Shown: positions 8,353 to 17,569, numbered from the stretch's first letter. The stretch is 64,000 nucleotides of DNA from CAYSYY01 sp964576115 [NCBI: uncultured Gemmatimonadota bacterium] (GCA_964576115.1 CAZNUA010000003.1:17294-81293), one strand, 5' to 3'. The notes: generated by a model not told the origin, from the letters alone. Program-made: numbers and translations.

Positions 8353-9170
8353 ACGACATACTCGATACCGGTTTGCTTTCGAACGAAAATGGGGCCAGCG
8401 CTCGGTCTGATACAAGCGGTGCCACCGCCGGACGCTCGCGGCCGGTTGTGGCTCTGGTAGCAACTGTCGTCGTCTATACCCTTGCGGTCTTCGTCATCCC
8501 CGACCTGTCCCCGCTCAGAGCCCTCACGAGGGCTCTGCCATGGCTGACCGGGGGGATCATCACCCAGACGGTGCTTCTGCTCTCGGCTCTGCTGCTGATG
8601 CGCCTGCTCGGCCGCCGGCCGTGGCACATGTACGGCTTTCGCTCAGTTCGTCCGGGCTTGCTTCTGGCTCCGCTCGCGGGTGCGGTCGGGGTCGCCCTGG
8701 CCGGCCTGGTCGTGGCCGCGATCCTGACCCGGTTCCTGCCCGGCCCCGGCCCGGGGACCGGGCAGGAGGGCGGTCTGCACCCGGCTGCGCGGCAGGGCAT
8801 GGTGCATATCGTCCTCGCCGTCTGGCTCTACGCCAGCCTGTGCGAAGAGGTGCTCTATCGCGGCTGGCTGCAGAGCGAGCTGGATGTCTGGAAGCGGGGT
8901 GAGAGACACCCCGCCTTTTCGATCCCGGTCCTCGTCCCCGCCCTCCTGTTCAGTCTGGGCCACCTCTGCCTGATTTCCTCCTTCGGTCCGGGCATGCTCC
9001 TGACGGTTCTGCTCACCACCTTCGGGATCGGCTGGCTGGCCGGGTATCACCGGCAGAAGACGCAGAGTCTGCTGCCGGCTTACCTGGTGCACCTGACGGC
9101 CAATGTGGTCGGTTCGGGGCTACCCCTGTTGATGGGCCGTCTGATGGGGGGGGGGCCCGGCTCACCCTGA
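8349..9170 (+). CDS. CPBP-family intramembrane glutamic endopeptidase
   Basis: A 273-aa membrane protein with the three motifs of the CPBP (CAAX protease and bacteriocin-processing, Abi) family: EEVLYR (ExxxR type), FSLGH and HLTANV. It has about seven hydrophobic segments. Family members are intramembrane proteases of the Rce1 type, or act in self-protection and signalling; most bacterial ones have no known substrate. The start is the ATG overlapping the TetR stop by 4 bases, which ties the gene to TetR control. A Gly-rich end (GRLMGGGPG) precedes the stop. A hairpin follows immediately. Confidence 0.85.
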   Translation: MNDILDTGLLSNENGASARSDTSGATAGRSRPVVALVATVVVYTLAVFVIPDLSPLRALTRALPWLTGGIITQTVLLLSALLLMRLLGRRPWHMYGFRSVRPGLLLAPLAGAVGVALAGLVVAAILTRFLPGPGPGTGQEGGLHPAARQGMVHIVLAVWLYASLCEEVLYRGWLQSELDVWKRGERHPAFSIPVLVPALLFSLGHLCLISSFGPGMLLTVLLTTFGIGWLAGYHRQKTQSLLPAYLVHLTANVVGSGLPLLMGRLMGGGPGSP

Positions 9171-9178
9171 ATAAAGAA

Positions 9179-9202
9179 AGGGGCGCCCCAAGGGGCGCCC
9201 CT
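9179..9202. terminator. bidirectional hairpin between convergent genes
   Basis: AGGGGCGCCCC and GGGGCGCCCCT (9179-9189/9192-9202) form an inverted repeat with centre AA. An A-rich run on its left (9171-9179) gives a T-rich tail when read on the minus strand, so it best serves the lipoprotein gene. It also separates that gene from the protease gene. Confidence 0.7.
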
Positions 9203-9225
9203 GCGCTTGAGGACCTCCAGAGACC

Positions 9226-11205
9226 TCAGCGGCTTGGTGGAACCAGGGTGATGCTCAGAGTAGCGCACTCATCTTCATTGTCTTCGTTGAAGTCGTGGCT
9301 GTCGTCGTTGCTGAAGAGCGAGAAGGTGCCGGTGCCGAGGGTGTATTGGAAGGCTGACTTCCAGCCGTCGGCGTTGTCGGTGATGATGACCATATCGCCG
9401 AAGATCTCGACCGTGCCGGTGCCGTTGTCGACCGATTCGCCGGGGAAGGCTATCGAGAACGACATGGTACCGTCGCTGGCGATGTCGATCGAGAAAGAGC
9501 CGCCCTCACCGACCATGTCGTAGATGTCGGCCGGATTGTCGATGCTGGTCAAGAGGAACTGGCTGGCCATCCAGGTGCCGGTGAAATCGCCGATGGTGGC
9601 GGGGGTGGTGCTCGAGAAGACGATCTCGAGCACGGCGCCCTCATCGTCATAGCCCATCTGACTGAAATCCCAGTGATCGGGCTTGCGGATGGTCCAGGTG
9701 CTCCCGCTCACATCGCTCCACATGTACTGCGTCCCCGGCTCGCCGACAATGGTGACCATGAGCAGGTCGCCGAAGAGAGCGGTGGTGCCGCTCTGGATCT
9801 CAAACGAGTCGCAGGGCCCGGCCATGAGCATCTGGAAGCTGCCGTCGCTTTCGGCCACCATGGTCGCCATGGCGTGGTTGGCGACCATGTCGAAGGTTTC
9901 CCCGACTCCATCGCCGGTGTAGGTCCAGGCGGTAGCCGTCCAGGAGCCGGCGTAGTCGCTCACCACGCCTGGGGTGATCATTTCAATCGTGATTTCTACA
10001 TAGGCGGGGTCGTCGACATTGTCATTATCCCAGTCGTACGATTCGCCCATGCCCCGAAGGTTGACGGTGGAACCGTCGACGGTGGCCTGAAGGACGGTGT
10101 CTTCATCTTCGTCGGTGAAGTCCAGGATCAGAATGTTCCCGACGACGCTCATGGCGGCCGTTTCGGTCTCGACGCCGGTGGTGTCGTCCTCATCGGGTCT
10201 GGAGAGGTGGATAATGGTGAAGGAACCACCGGCTCCGATCTCGATGGTGGAGGCGATATCGGGGGTTTCGCTGAAGCTCTGAGCCGCATTGTCAGGGTTT
10301 TTGAGAACGAACGACGTCAGGCTGTAGTACCCCGCCAGCGAGGTCAGGCTCAGTTCGGTGATCGGCACCAGGTTGATGGTCACCACGGCGGGCAGCTCGG
10401 TGTCGCCCCCGAAATTATAGGTCACGTCGCTGCGGGTCAGGGTGATGTCGGTCCCGACGACCTGCAGGGCGCTGGTACCGTCGCCTTCAGTGCCGGGGAA
10501 GTCGACGAAAAGGCTGTCACCGCCACTGACCAGGGTGCTGGTTCCGGTCTGTACCTGGGCTCCTCCCTCATCGCCGGGGAATCCCATGACGACGGTGGTA
10601 TTGCCGGCGACATCCAGTTTCAGGGTGAAGAATCCGCCCATGGCGATCAGGTCCTCGCTGCCGTGCACGCCGCTGGGATCGCTCCAGACGAAGTGAGTGG
10701 CCTTGAAGGAACCGGCCAGGTCGGAGAGATCGAGATCACCGCTGTCCTCGGGGTGCTGGAAGACCATCACTTCGGTGGCTGTTTCATCGGTACCGTCGTC
10801 GTTGAAGTCGAAAGATGAGTTGGTGTAGGTGATGGTCAGGATCTCACCCACCATCAGGTAGGACATCGTCATGGTTTCCGTGTTGGTCGTCAGGGTCAGG
10901 GTCGTGTCATCGGCCTCGACCGTCCCCGAATCCGACCACGATCCGCTCGAATCGACGAAGGCAACCGAAAAATCGCCGTCGGCCTCGATCACGAGGGTGG
11001 TCCGTCCCCCGGCGGCATAGAGATCGACCTGCTGCGAGGTATTGGCGTTGTTGGTGATGACGTGCTGTGTCGTCACCCAGGTGCCGACCAGAGCGTCGAG
11101 ATTGCCTGTGTCTTCTTCATCCTGCGGGAGAAGTTCATCGCACGCGCCTGCGAAGACAACTACGAGCAGGAGAGCCAGGATGAGGGAAAGGCGCCGGGAA
11201 AGCAT
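9226..11205 (-). CDS. lipoprotein of five tandem lipocalin-like domains
   Basis: A 659-aa secreted lipoprotein. The signal peptide ends FAGAC with the lipid-anchor Cys at 22, followed by an acidic linker. The rest is five imperfect repeats of 123-128 residues whose first residues are GTWVTT (41), GSFKAT (165), GYYSLT (292), GSWTAT (420) and GTWMAS (543). Each starts with the G-x-W/Y/F signature of lipocalin-like barrels, then alternating beta strands (GGSFS.. / D..VIITD..) and most end with an Asp-rich DFNDD-like loop that may bind calcium. Start at 11205 is set by a GAGGAGG RBS. A binding or surface role is inferred; no ligand is visible. It is transcribed alone toward a hairpin terminator. 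Confidence 0.75.
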   Translation of the reverse strand: MLSRRLSLILALLLVVVFAGACDELLPQDEEDTGNLDALVGTWVTTQHVITNNANTSQQVDLYAAGGRTTLVIEADGDFSVAFVDSSGSWSDSGTVEADDTTLTLTTNTETMTMSYLMVGEILTITYTNSSFDFNDDGTDETATEVMVFQHPEDSGDLDLSDLAGSFKATHFVWSDPSGVHGSEDLIAMGGFFTLKLDVAGNTTVVMGFPGDEGGAQVQTGTSTLVSGGDSLFVDFPGTEGDGTSALQVVGTDITLTRSDVTYNFGGDTELPAVVTINLVPITELSLTSLAGYYSLTSFVLKNPDNAAQSFSETPDIASTIEIGAGGSFTIIHLSRPDEDDTTGVETETAAMSVVGNILILDFTDEDEDTVLQATVDGSTVNLRGMGESYDWDNDNVDDPAYVEITIEMITPGVVSDYAGSWTATAWTYTGDGVGETFDMVANHAMATMVAESDGSFQMLMAGPCDSFEIQSGTTALFGDLLMVTIVGEPGTQYMWSDVSGSTWTIRKPDHWDFSQMGYDDEGAVLEIVFSSTTPATIGDFTGTWMASQFLLTSIDNPADIYDMVGEGGSFSIDIASDGTMSFSIAFPGESVDNGTGTVEIFGDMVIITDNADGWKSAFQYTLGTGTFSLFSNDDSHDFNEDNEDECATLSITLVPPSR

Positions 11206-11391
11206 GAGTTCCTCCTCAAGGAATCTGCGTCTGCTAGTAAAAGGAGCGCGCACGCGCACCTTCCGGGACCGACAGGTCAAAGGCTGGCTGGCTGTTCCCG
11301 TACGGGCCCCGGGAACTGAGGACTACCCTCAAAGAGTCGTCATTGTCGGGCTCTGTGTCAAGAACGCCTTCAGTGGTTTTCTGAGTCACAG

Positions 11392-12627
11392 TCAGTCGTT
11401 ATTAGAGCGATAGATCGCCACCAGCTCGAGCAGTACTTCCCGGGCGATTTGGCCCAGGTTGGTGGCTCCGGAATTGTAGTTGCGCATCAGGACCACGCTG
11501 AGTCCACTCTCGGGCTCGAAGAGCAGATGCGCGGTATACCCGGACACAGAGCCCCCGTGCCCGGCCAGCAGAATTCCGTCGGGAGTGCGGTAGAGAGAGA
11601 AGCCCAGTCCATACCCGGTTACCGCGCTCCCGGCGTCTGCTCCGACTTCACGCTCGGGGGTCTGAAAGCTCAGCATTTCGGCCCGGGCCTCCTCGCTCAG
11701 GATGGCCCGGCGGCTGAATCCGCTCACGGCGGCCGCAAATCGAGCCAGGTCGCCGACGGTGGAGTAAATACCGCCGTTGGGAACTTTGTAGCCCCGACCG
11801 GCATGCTCGCGGGCGGGCCGTTCGCTGTCCACCTCGCCGCGCCGGTTGTTGGCGTAACCGACTGCGAGCCGTTCGGCGAGTTCGGGGGTGATGATGAATG
11901 TGCTGCCGGTCATGTTCAGGGGATCGAAGATATTTGCCTCCACGAGCTGCATGAACCCGATTCCGGCCGCCCGGGAGATGGTCAGCCCCAGGATCCCGAA
12001 ACCGATATTGGAGTACGAGTATTCCTCACCGGGAGCCGAGCGGAAGGCCGTGGTCGGGATCGAGGCCAGAATCTTCTCCTCCCAGCCGGAGATCGGTCCG
12101 GCGGCCGCTCCCTCCAGACGGGGCTCGCGGATCAGGCCGGCGGTATGGCTGGCCAGTTGACGAAAGGTAATCGGCGCCGTGCCGGGAGGGCGTTCGGCCA
12201 GATCGGCCAGGGCGGGCAGATGCTCTACGGCGGTTCTGTCGAGATCGATGACACCGGCGTCCACGAGCTGCATCAGGGCTACGGCCGTGAAGGATTTCGA
12301 GATCGAACCGGTTCGGTAAATCATGTCGGGCCGGGCGGGGATCCCGTGTCCGGCATCAGCCAGACCGAACCCGCGCTCCCAGATCGCCCGTTCGCCCCGG
12401 CTCACCGCGGCGACGATACTGCCGATCGAATCAGCCGCAACATCGGCGGCCAGGCGTTCACCGAAGCGTTGCAGAACGGGTTCGAACTCGGGCCAGCTGC
12501 GGCTGCAGCCGGCCAGGGCAACCAACAGCAGGCCGAGACACCAGGCTCTCGTTGCCCCAAACGCGGCTCGGGGCACAAGGTGTCCCCGTCCTCGTCCGTG
12601 AGGAAAGATGCGAATTTCCGGTTGCAC
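11392..12627 (-). CDS. beta-lactamase-fold serine hydrolase, lipoprotein
   Basis: A serine hydrolase of the class C beta-lactamase/PBP4*/esterase family. It has the catalytic SISK (SxxK), YSN (Y-x-N) and a C-terminal HGGSVSG in place of KTG, plus an FRQLASHTAGL motif common to this family. The N-terminus has a lipobox (LVALAGC). A GTG at 12627 with AAGGAG upstream is preferred: the longer ATG frame adds an Arg-rich stretch encoded by the repeat-bearing intergenic region. It is exported and probably membrane anchored, acting on peptides or esters; true beta-lactam resistance cannot be claimed. It is divergent from rsgA. Confidence 0.82.
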   Translation of the reverse strand: MQPEIRIFPHGRGRGHLVPRAAFGATRAWCLGLLLVALAGCSRSWPEFEPVLQRFGERLAADVAADSIGSIVAAVSRGERAIWERGFGLADAGHGIPARPDMIYRTGSISKSFTAVALMQLVDAGVIDLDRTAVEHLPALADLAERPPGTAPITFRQLASHTAGLIREPRLEGAAAGPISGWEEKILASIPTTAFRSAPGEEYSYSNIGFGILGLTISRAAGIGFMQLVEANIFDPLNMTGSTFIITPELAERLAVGYANNRRGEVDSERPAREHAGRGYKVPNGGIYSTVGDLARFAAAVSGFSRRAILSEEARAEMLSFQTPEREVGADAGSAVTGYGLGFSLYRTPDGILLAGHGGSVSGYTAHLLFEPESGLSVVLMRNYNSGATNLGQIAREVLLELVAIYRSNND

Positions 12628-12760
12628 TGCGGACTCCTTGCTCCGGTGGGCTCGTCTTGACCGCTGTCGATCGGGAACCCTACCATCGGGTGCCGTCAGA
12701 CGCGGGCCTGTTTGTATCGAGCCTATGATGGTCGCCCGGCGATGTCCAGTAATCGGACCG

Positions 12761-12780
12761 GTCCGGTTCGGTCCGGTTCG
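12761..12780. repeat. tandem 10-bp duplication in the hydrolase/rsgA intergenic region
   Basis: GTCCGGTTCG is repeated exactly twice, preceded by a related GGACCG run. It lies in the 229-bp divergent control region between the serine hydrolase and rsgA. No clear -35/-10 pair is associated with it. Confidence 0.7.
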
Positions 12781-12856
12781 ATCAAAAGCACGGGCACGGG
12801 CGACACCTGTTGCGGGACCGGTCGTTGGTTCGCAGTACGGTCGCCGGAGAAGGCTG

Positions 12857-13765
12857 ATGAACCCAGACAACGACGCTGTTATTACGGCCGTGTTCGGCGA
12901 GCTGGTCGAGCTCGATTTCTCCGACGGGCGGCGTGCCGCCGCCTTCCGGGCACGGAGTGCGGGCGAAGTCGTGGTCGGCGACCGGGTCAGGGTCCAGCGG
13001 GTGGGACCTGAGGGAGCGGATTCGGACGAGATCGGCTGGCGGGTGATGGAGAGCCGCGAACGGGAGCACTGTCTCTGGCGCTCGTCGCGCCGTCATGCCG
13101 CCCAGCTCGTGGTGGCCAATGTCGACCGGATCGCTGTCGTCACAGCCTGCGATCGCGAACCGCGACGGGGCCTGATTGACCGTTATCTGGTCACCGCCGA
13201 GTTCGCGGCGATCAGCGCCGTTTTGATCCTGAACAAGACCGATCTGCCCGAGGCCGACGACATCGCTGGCAGGCTCGAGATCTACCGCCGGCTGGGCTAC
13301 GAACTGTTCGCGACCAGCGCGCTGACCGGGGAGGGAATCGAGGTTCTCGGTACCCATCTGGGATCGGGAATCAGCGTTCTGGTCGGCCATTCCGGAGTCG
13401 GCAAGAGCACCCTGCTCAACCTTCTGGTTCCCGGGGCCGATCTGCGCACCCGCGAGATGAGTACGGCCACCGGCAAGGGCCGACACACCACCAGCGTGGT
13501 CACCGCCCACCGCTACGGTAGCGGTCTGCTGGTGGATACGCCGGGAATCCGGGAGTTCGGACTGGTGGGTGTCGAACCGGAGACGCTCGTCGACGGCTTC
13601 CGTGAATTCGCTGCGGTGACCGGTACCTGCCGCTTTACGGACTGTGCTCACCGGACCGAACCGGGGTGTGCGATCAGGGAAGCAGTCGAAGACGGCCGGA
13701 TAGATCGGGAGCGCTACGACTCCTACCTGCGGATCAGGACCAGTCTGGAGGCCGGCGAACGGTAA
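12857..13765 (+). CDS. rsgA: ribosome small subunit-dependent GTPase A
   Basis: A 302-aa circularly permuted GTPase. An N-terminal OB fold (about 1-75) is followed by G4 (NKTD), G5-like SALTGEG, then G1 (GHSGVGKST), a G2 region (GKGRHTT) and G3 (DTPGIREF). A C-terminal zinc-binding motif C..C.H.....C (CRFTDCAHRTEPGC) completes the family signature. RsgA acts in late 30S subunit maturation, hydrolysing GTP on the ribosome. The ATG at 12857 is preceded by GGAGAAGG and gives the normal family length. It is convergent with the MarR gene, with only 33 bases between stops. Confidence 0.95.
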   Translation: MNPDNDAVITAVFGELVELDFSDGRRAAAFRARSAGEVVVGDRVRVQRVGPEGADSDEIGWRVMESREREHCLWRSSRRHAAQLVVANVDRIAVVTACDREPRRGLIDRYLVTAEFAAISAVLILNKTDLPEADDIAGRLEIYRRLGYELFATSALTGEGIEVLGTHLGSGISVLVGHSGVGKSTLLNLLVPGADLRTREMSTATGKGRHTTSVVTAHRYGSGLLVDTPGIREFGLVGVEPETLVDGFREFAAVTGTCRFTDCAHRTEPGCAIREAVEDGRIDRERYDSYLRIRTSLEAGER

Positions 13766-13798
13766 GAGGCACAGATCGGCTCGCAGGACAGGTGCCGG

Positions 13799-14419
13799 CT
13801 ACACTCCCGCTTCGGCGTGGGTGATGTGATTGGCACAATCGGTGCACAGCCCGGGCAGCTCGATGCGCTCGTCCCGCAACCGGCAGTGAAAGATTCTCTC
13901 CTCCCACGAAACGGGTTCGAAAAACGCACACGAGACGCACATGCATTCGGCCGGATTGTGACCGTCCTCGATCTGCTTGTAGAGCAGATGGGTCAGGGTG
14001 GCGAGCAGATTGAGTTGCTCCTTGTCGTCGAGGGAGGCGATGACTTCCTCGATCGGATCGGCCCACGCCATGAGTTTTTCAGCGGTGCGTTTGCCCTTCG
14101 GGGTGAGCCGGAAGTACGCCACCCGGCCGTCCTCTTCACTCTTGCGCCGGGTGAGGTAACCCTTGCGTACCAGCGCTTTCAGGCTGTCGCTGATCGTCGG
14201 CGGAGTGAGCTGCAGGGTATCCGCCAGAGCGCCCACCGTTCCCCCGTTACCCTCGGTGCCGTGCAGCTGGATCAGCAGCGACGCCTGCAGAGTCGGCAAA
14301 TCGTGTTTGCGGGCCAGGTGGGTGCGGCTGTTCAGGGCCGCCCGTCCGCTTTCGATGAAGGTCAGCGCGATGCGGGCCGAGAGGCTTTCAGCCCGGTGAT
14401 CGGCATCAAAAACAGCCAT
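13799..14419 (-). CDS. MarR-family regulator with a cysteine-rich C-terminal extension
   Basis: A 206-aa protein. Residues about 35-140 form a MarR winged helix (QLTPPTISDSLKALVRKGYL as recognition region, DGRVAYFRLTPKG as wing). The C-terminus adds about 50 residues with seven Cys and a His: CMCVSC, FHC and CTDCANH. The spacing suggests bound zinc or an Fe-S cluster, so this regulator could sense metal or redox state. The ATG overlaps the amidohydrolase stop by one base (TAATG), so the two are coupled and the amidohydrolase gene is the likely target. The nature of the metal site is inference. Confidence 0.85.
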   Translation of the reverse strand: MAVFDADHRAESLSARIALTFIESGRAALNSRTHLARKHDLPTLQASLLIQLHGTEGNGGTVGALADTLQLTPPTISDSLKALVRKGYLTRRKSEEDGRVAYFRLTPKGKRTAEKLMAWADPIEEVIASLDDKEQLNLLATLTHLLYKQIEDGHNPAECMCVSCAFFEPVSWEERIFHCRLRDERIELPGLCTDCANHITHAEAGV

Positions 14420-16188
14420 TATCCCTGCCCTCCCTGACGGATTTCGGGGCCCCAGGCACCCGCGGCGCGATCCCAGACGATCCGACCGCCCGTGATGGTA
14501 TAGTCGACGCGTGCCTCGAGGATCTCGGCGGGGGGGATCGTGAAGAGATCGCGATCCATGATCACGATATCGGCCAGTCGCCCCGGTGCCAGTGAACCCT
14601 TGACGTTCTCCAGATGGTCGGCATAGGCGCTTCCCCGGGTGTAGTAGTAGACGCTTTCCCAGACGGTCAGCTTCTGCTCGGGAAACCACCCCGTTTCCGG
14701 TTCCATGCGCTGGATGTTGGTCCGCGTCACGCTCGAGAACACTCCCCGCATCGGATCGAGTGGTTCGACCGACCAGTCGGTTCCGAAACCCAGCACGGCC
14801 CCGGCATCGAGCAGGCTGCGCCAGGCATAGGCGGTCTTGCATCGGTCGTATCCAACCCGCTCCTCGGCAAAGCGCATGTCGGTCGTACAGTGGGTCGGCT
14901 GCATGCTTGGGACCACCCCCAGCTGACCGAAGCGACGGATATCATCGGGGATCAGCAGTTGGGCGTGCTCGATGCGGTGGCGCATGTCGCGTTTGCCGTT
15001 TTCGTTGAGGGCCTGCTCGACGGCATTGAGGACCATGTGCGAACCCCGGTCACCGATGGCGTGAGTGCCGGTCTGCCAGCCGTGCCGGTCGGCGTAGACG
15101 ATCAGTCCGGTCAACTCCTCCTGGGTCATGGTGGGCAGACCGTCGAAATCGGGACGGTCGGTGAAGGGCTCGAACATCGCCGCCGAGCCGTCGCCGAGGG
15201 TGCCGTCGATGAAAATCTTGGCCATCCCGATCCGGATCCAGTAATCGCCGTCTCCGGTGCGCAGGCCCTGCTCGACGTAGCGCCTGATACCGCCGATTCC
15301 GAGCCAGCCGGTCCAGCGCAGCGTCTGCAGCCCTTCGGCCTGCAACTCGCGGATGATCTCCATCTCCGCCAGGCTCGAACTGGTCTGCACGCTGGTCAAT
15401 CCAAGTTCGGCCGCATGCCGGAAGCCGGCTACGAGATCGTCCTTCTGCCTCTGCTTGAGTTCCGCGGCGCTCAGACGCTCCCCGCCGCCGGTGCGCAGCA
15501 GCCCCTGGGCCGATTCGATCAGGATGCCGGTCGGTTCGCCGGTGCGTGGGTCGCGCTGGATCTCGCCGGCATGCGGGTTAGGGGTCTCTTTCGTGATTCC
15601 GGACATTTCGAGGGCCAGTGAATTGACCCAACAAGAGTGGCCGCTGGCCCGGGAGAGGCGAACCGGATTGTCGGGAGCGACCCGGTCGAGATCCTCCCGC
15701 GTCGGCCAGTCGTCGCTCGAGGTCCAGAGAGTGTGATCGTAGCGCGATCCGGTGATCCACACTCCCGGCTCGGCCGCGGCCACCTTTTCGGCAACCAGTT
15801 CGAGCACCCTTTCGAGGCTGTCCACCCCATAGAGATTCAGCCGCCGCAGACCCGATGAGCCGCTGCCGAAGTGGCAGTGGGTGTCGTTGAAACCGGGGAT
15901 CACCAGCCGGCCGGCGGCATCGATGACCTGCGTATCGGGGCCGATGAAGGACTCGATTTCATCGGTGGTGCCCACCGCCACGATCCATTCCCCGCGGACC
16001 GCCAGGGCTTCGCCCCGCGGCAGGCGGCTGTCCATGGTGATTATTGTACCGTTGGTGATCACCAGGGTGGCGGGCTCGGGATCGGCGGCCCCGCCGCGTT
16101 GGGCCGCGAGGGTGGCCGGCAGGGCGAGAAACAGAAGGAAAATACCGGCCAGGGATAGACTGCGACGCACCGCACCCAAACGGGTCAT
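14419..16188 (-). CDS. exported amidohydrolase, YtcJ-like
   Basis: A 589-aa metal-dependent amidohydrolase of the YtcJ (amidohydrolase 3) family. Metal-binding DTHCHFG replaces the usual HxH region. HAIGDRG and HRIEHAQL follow in the barrel, and GTDWSVEPLDP carries the catalytic Asp. The first 35 residues form a Sec signal peptide ending in AAQ. The start at 16188 is fixed by GGAGGT 5 bases upstream; an in-frame extension to 16284 lacks such a site. Members hydrolyse C-N bonds in varied small molecules, so the substrate is open. It forms a two-gene operon with the MarR regulator. Confidence 0.85.
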   Translation of the reverse strand: MTRLGAVRRSLSLAGIFLLFLALPATLAAQRGGAADPEPATLVITNGTIITMDSRLPRGEALAVRGEWIVAVGTTDEIESFIGPDTQVIDAAGRLVIPGFNDTHCHFGSGSSGLRRLNLYGVDSLERVLELVAEKVAAAEPGVWITGSRYDHTLWTSSDDWPTREDLDRVAPDNPVRLSRASGHSCWVNSLALEMSGITKETPNPHAGEIQRDPRTGEPTGILIESAQGLLRTGGGERLSAAELKQRQKDDLVAGFRHAAELGLTSVQTSSSLAEMEIIRELQAEGLQTLRWTGWLGIGGIRRYVEQGLRTGDGDYWIRIGMAKIFIDGTLGDGSAAMFEPFTDRPDFDGLPTMTQEELTGLIVYADRHGWQTGTHAIGDRGSHMVLNAVEQALNENGKRDMRHRIEHAQLLIPDDIRRFGQLGVVPSMQPTHCTTDMRFAEERVGYDRCKTAYAWRSLLDAGAVLGFGTDWSVEPLDPMRGVFSSVTRTNIQRMEPETGWFPEQKLTVWESVYYYTRGSAYADHLENVKGSLAPGRLADIVIMDRDLFTIPPAEILEARVDYTITGGRIVWDRAAGAWGPEIRQGGQG

Positions 16189-16290
16189 AACTGACCTCCG
16201 GAACATCATCGGGGTGGGCACAGATGGTCGGCAGCGATCAGAATCTCTCTGTAGGGAAGTAGCAAACCGGCACGAAAAAGTCAAGGAGTG

Positions 16291-17496
16291 CTAATTAATT
16301 CCCGACATTACTCGCACCCATCCGGAGTATCCGGATGGGCACGAACAGTCTACCTGCTGCCTGCCGTCCAGGGGAGGCTCCGGGCGTCCCATCTCGAACA
16401 GGTAGCGCTCCAGACGTTCGATCATGGTCTCCTCGCGGTAGTGCTCCTCGATACATCGTCTGCCCACGCGGGCGAACCGGCGGCGCAGTTCGGGTTCGAC
16501 CGCCAACCGGTGGAGTTCGGACGCCAGGCCGTCGACCTCGCCGGGGTCGACGAGCAAACCGTTCTGGCCGTGTTTGATGATCTCGGGTATCCCACCGATC
16601 CGGGATCCGATGACCGGTACATGGAAAGCCATGGCTTCGATCAGAACCTGCCCGAAAGTCTCATACGGCGTGGTCGAAGGCAGGACCAGAACATCGAAGG
16701 CGGGCATGACGGCATCGGGATCGTCAAGGTGACCGGTGAAAACGATCTGCAGGTTACCCCGGGCGACCGCCTCGGCGCGAGTCCTGAGTTCGCTCTCCAT
16801 CGAGCCCGAGCCCACCAGCACCAGGGCGGTCAGGGGACGGGTGTGCGCCAGCTGTACGGCCGCCTCGAGCAAGTCCTGGAAGCCCTTGTGCGGTTCCAGA
16901 CGACCGACGCCGCCGATGACGAAATGGTCGGGGGTGAAACCGAAGGCGGTGCGGGTGGGACCCCGACCGCCGTAACGGGCGCGAGCCCGATCGACCCGGG
17001 CCAGTTCGATCCCGTTGGGGATATTCTGTACCCGCACTCCCTGCATCCAGGGATATGCTTCGATCGTCCGGCGCACCTCCCGGCTGGGGGTGATGATGCC
17101 GTCGAGGTGGCGGCGGTAGAGTCGCTGATGACGGACCGACGTGTCGAGCATCGGCAATACGCTGCGCATGACGAGATGGCGCAGGGGACTGCGGCGCCGG
17201 GCTCGTGCGGCCTGGATCAGATCCTTGTTGTAGTTGACGATCGCGATGGTGGCTCCGTTGCGGCGGGCGGCCCGGGCCAGGGCGGCCGAACGCAGCGGAT
17301 CATAGTCGGCTCCTCCGGCCCCGGCGACGATGGCGAGATCGGCGCCGGCCGAACGCTCTGCCAGCATGCTCCGGGGCCGGGCGCAGATCCCCACGGTGTG
17401 ACCGCGCGAACTGAGCCCGCGGGCGGCGCGTACCATCCACTGCTCCACCCCCCCGAATACGTCGGCAGGCGTCGAGTTGAGCATCAGAAGGCTCAA
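16291..17496 (-). CDS. glycosyltransferase, GT4 family
   Basis: A GT-B glycosyltransferase of about 400 aa. The N-domain starts with SLLMLNSTPADVFGGVEQWM and the C-domain has GVGRLEPHKGF and the donor-binding E(x7)E region around YETFGQVLIEAMA. It probably transfers a sugar from a nucleotide donor to a lipid or glycan in the envelope. The first ATG (17484) would cut into the first beta strand, so a TTG at 17496 with AGGGAG 11 bases upstream is preferred; this is uncertain. The last 10 or so codons (CPSGYSGWV) are supplied by a REP-like palindrome at 16317-16339. It is downstream of an HD protein gene. Confidence 0.8.
   Translation of the reverse strand: MSLLMLNSTPADVFGGVEQWMVRAARGLSSRGHTVGICARPRSMLAERSAGADLAIVAGAGGADYDPLRSAALARAARRNGATIAIVNYNKDLIQAARARRRSPLRHLVMRSVLPMLDTSVRHQRLYRRHLDGIITPSREVRRTIEAYPWMQGVRVQNIPNGIELARVDRARARYGGRGPTRTAFGFTPDHFVIGGVGRLEPHKGFQDLLEAAVQLAHTRPLTALVLVGSGSMESELRTRAEAVARGNLQIVFTGHLDDPDAVMPAFDVLVLPSTTPYETFGQVLIEAMAFHVPVIGSRIGGIPEIIKHGQNGLLVDPGEVDGLASELHRLAVEPELRRRFARVGRRCIEEHYREETMIERLERYLFEMGRPEPPLDGRQQVDCSCPSGYSGWVRVMSGIN
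16317..16339. repeat. REP-like palindrome, copy 1 (inside glycosyltransferase 3' end)
   Basis: Arms CCCATCCGGA and TCCGGATGGG with loop GTA give a perfect 10-bp stem. The core TCCGGAGTATCCGGA is shared with copies near 18.2, 18.4 and 57.0 kb. No T-run follows, so it is not a standard terminator. Confidence 0.75.
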
Positions 17497-17569
17497 GCTG
17501 TTCCGGGCTCCCTCACCCCCGGGTGTATCGGGGCGGGCTTCGAGAAGGTTCCCGGTCAGGGGGAAATGA

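Noticed and set aside
11392-12627. Serine hydrolase as a beta-lactam resistance gene
   Set aside because: Motifs fit the wider serine hydrolase/esterase family; the KTG-equivalent is HGG and no context supports resistance.
16317-16339. REP palindrome as an intrinsic terminator
   Set aside because: The stem is strong but no T-run follows on either strand, and the same core recurs in places where no gene ends.
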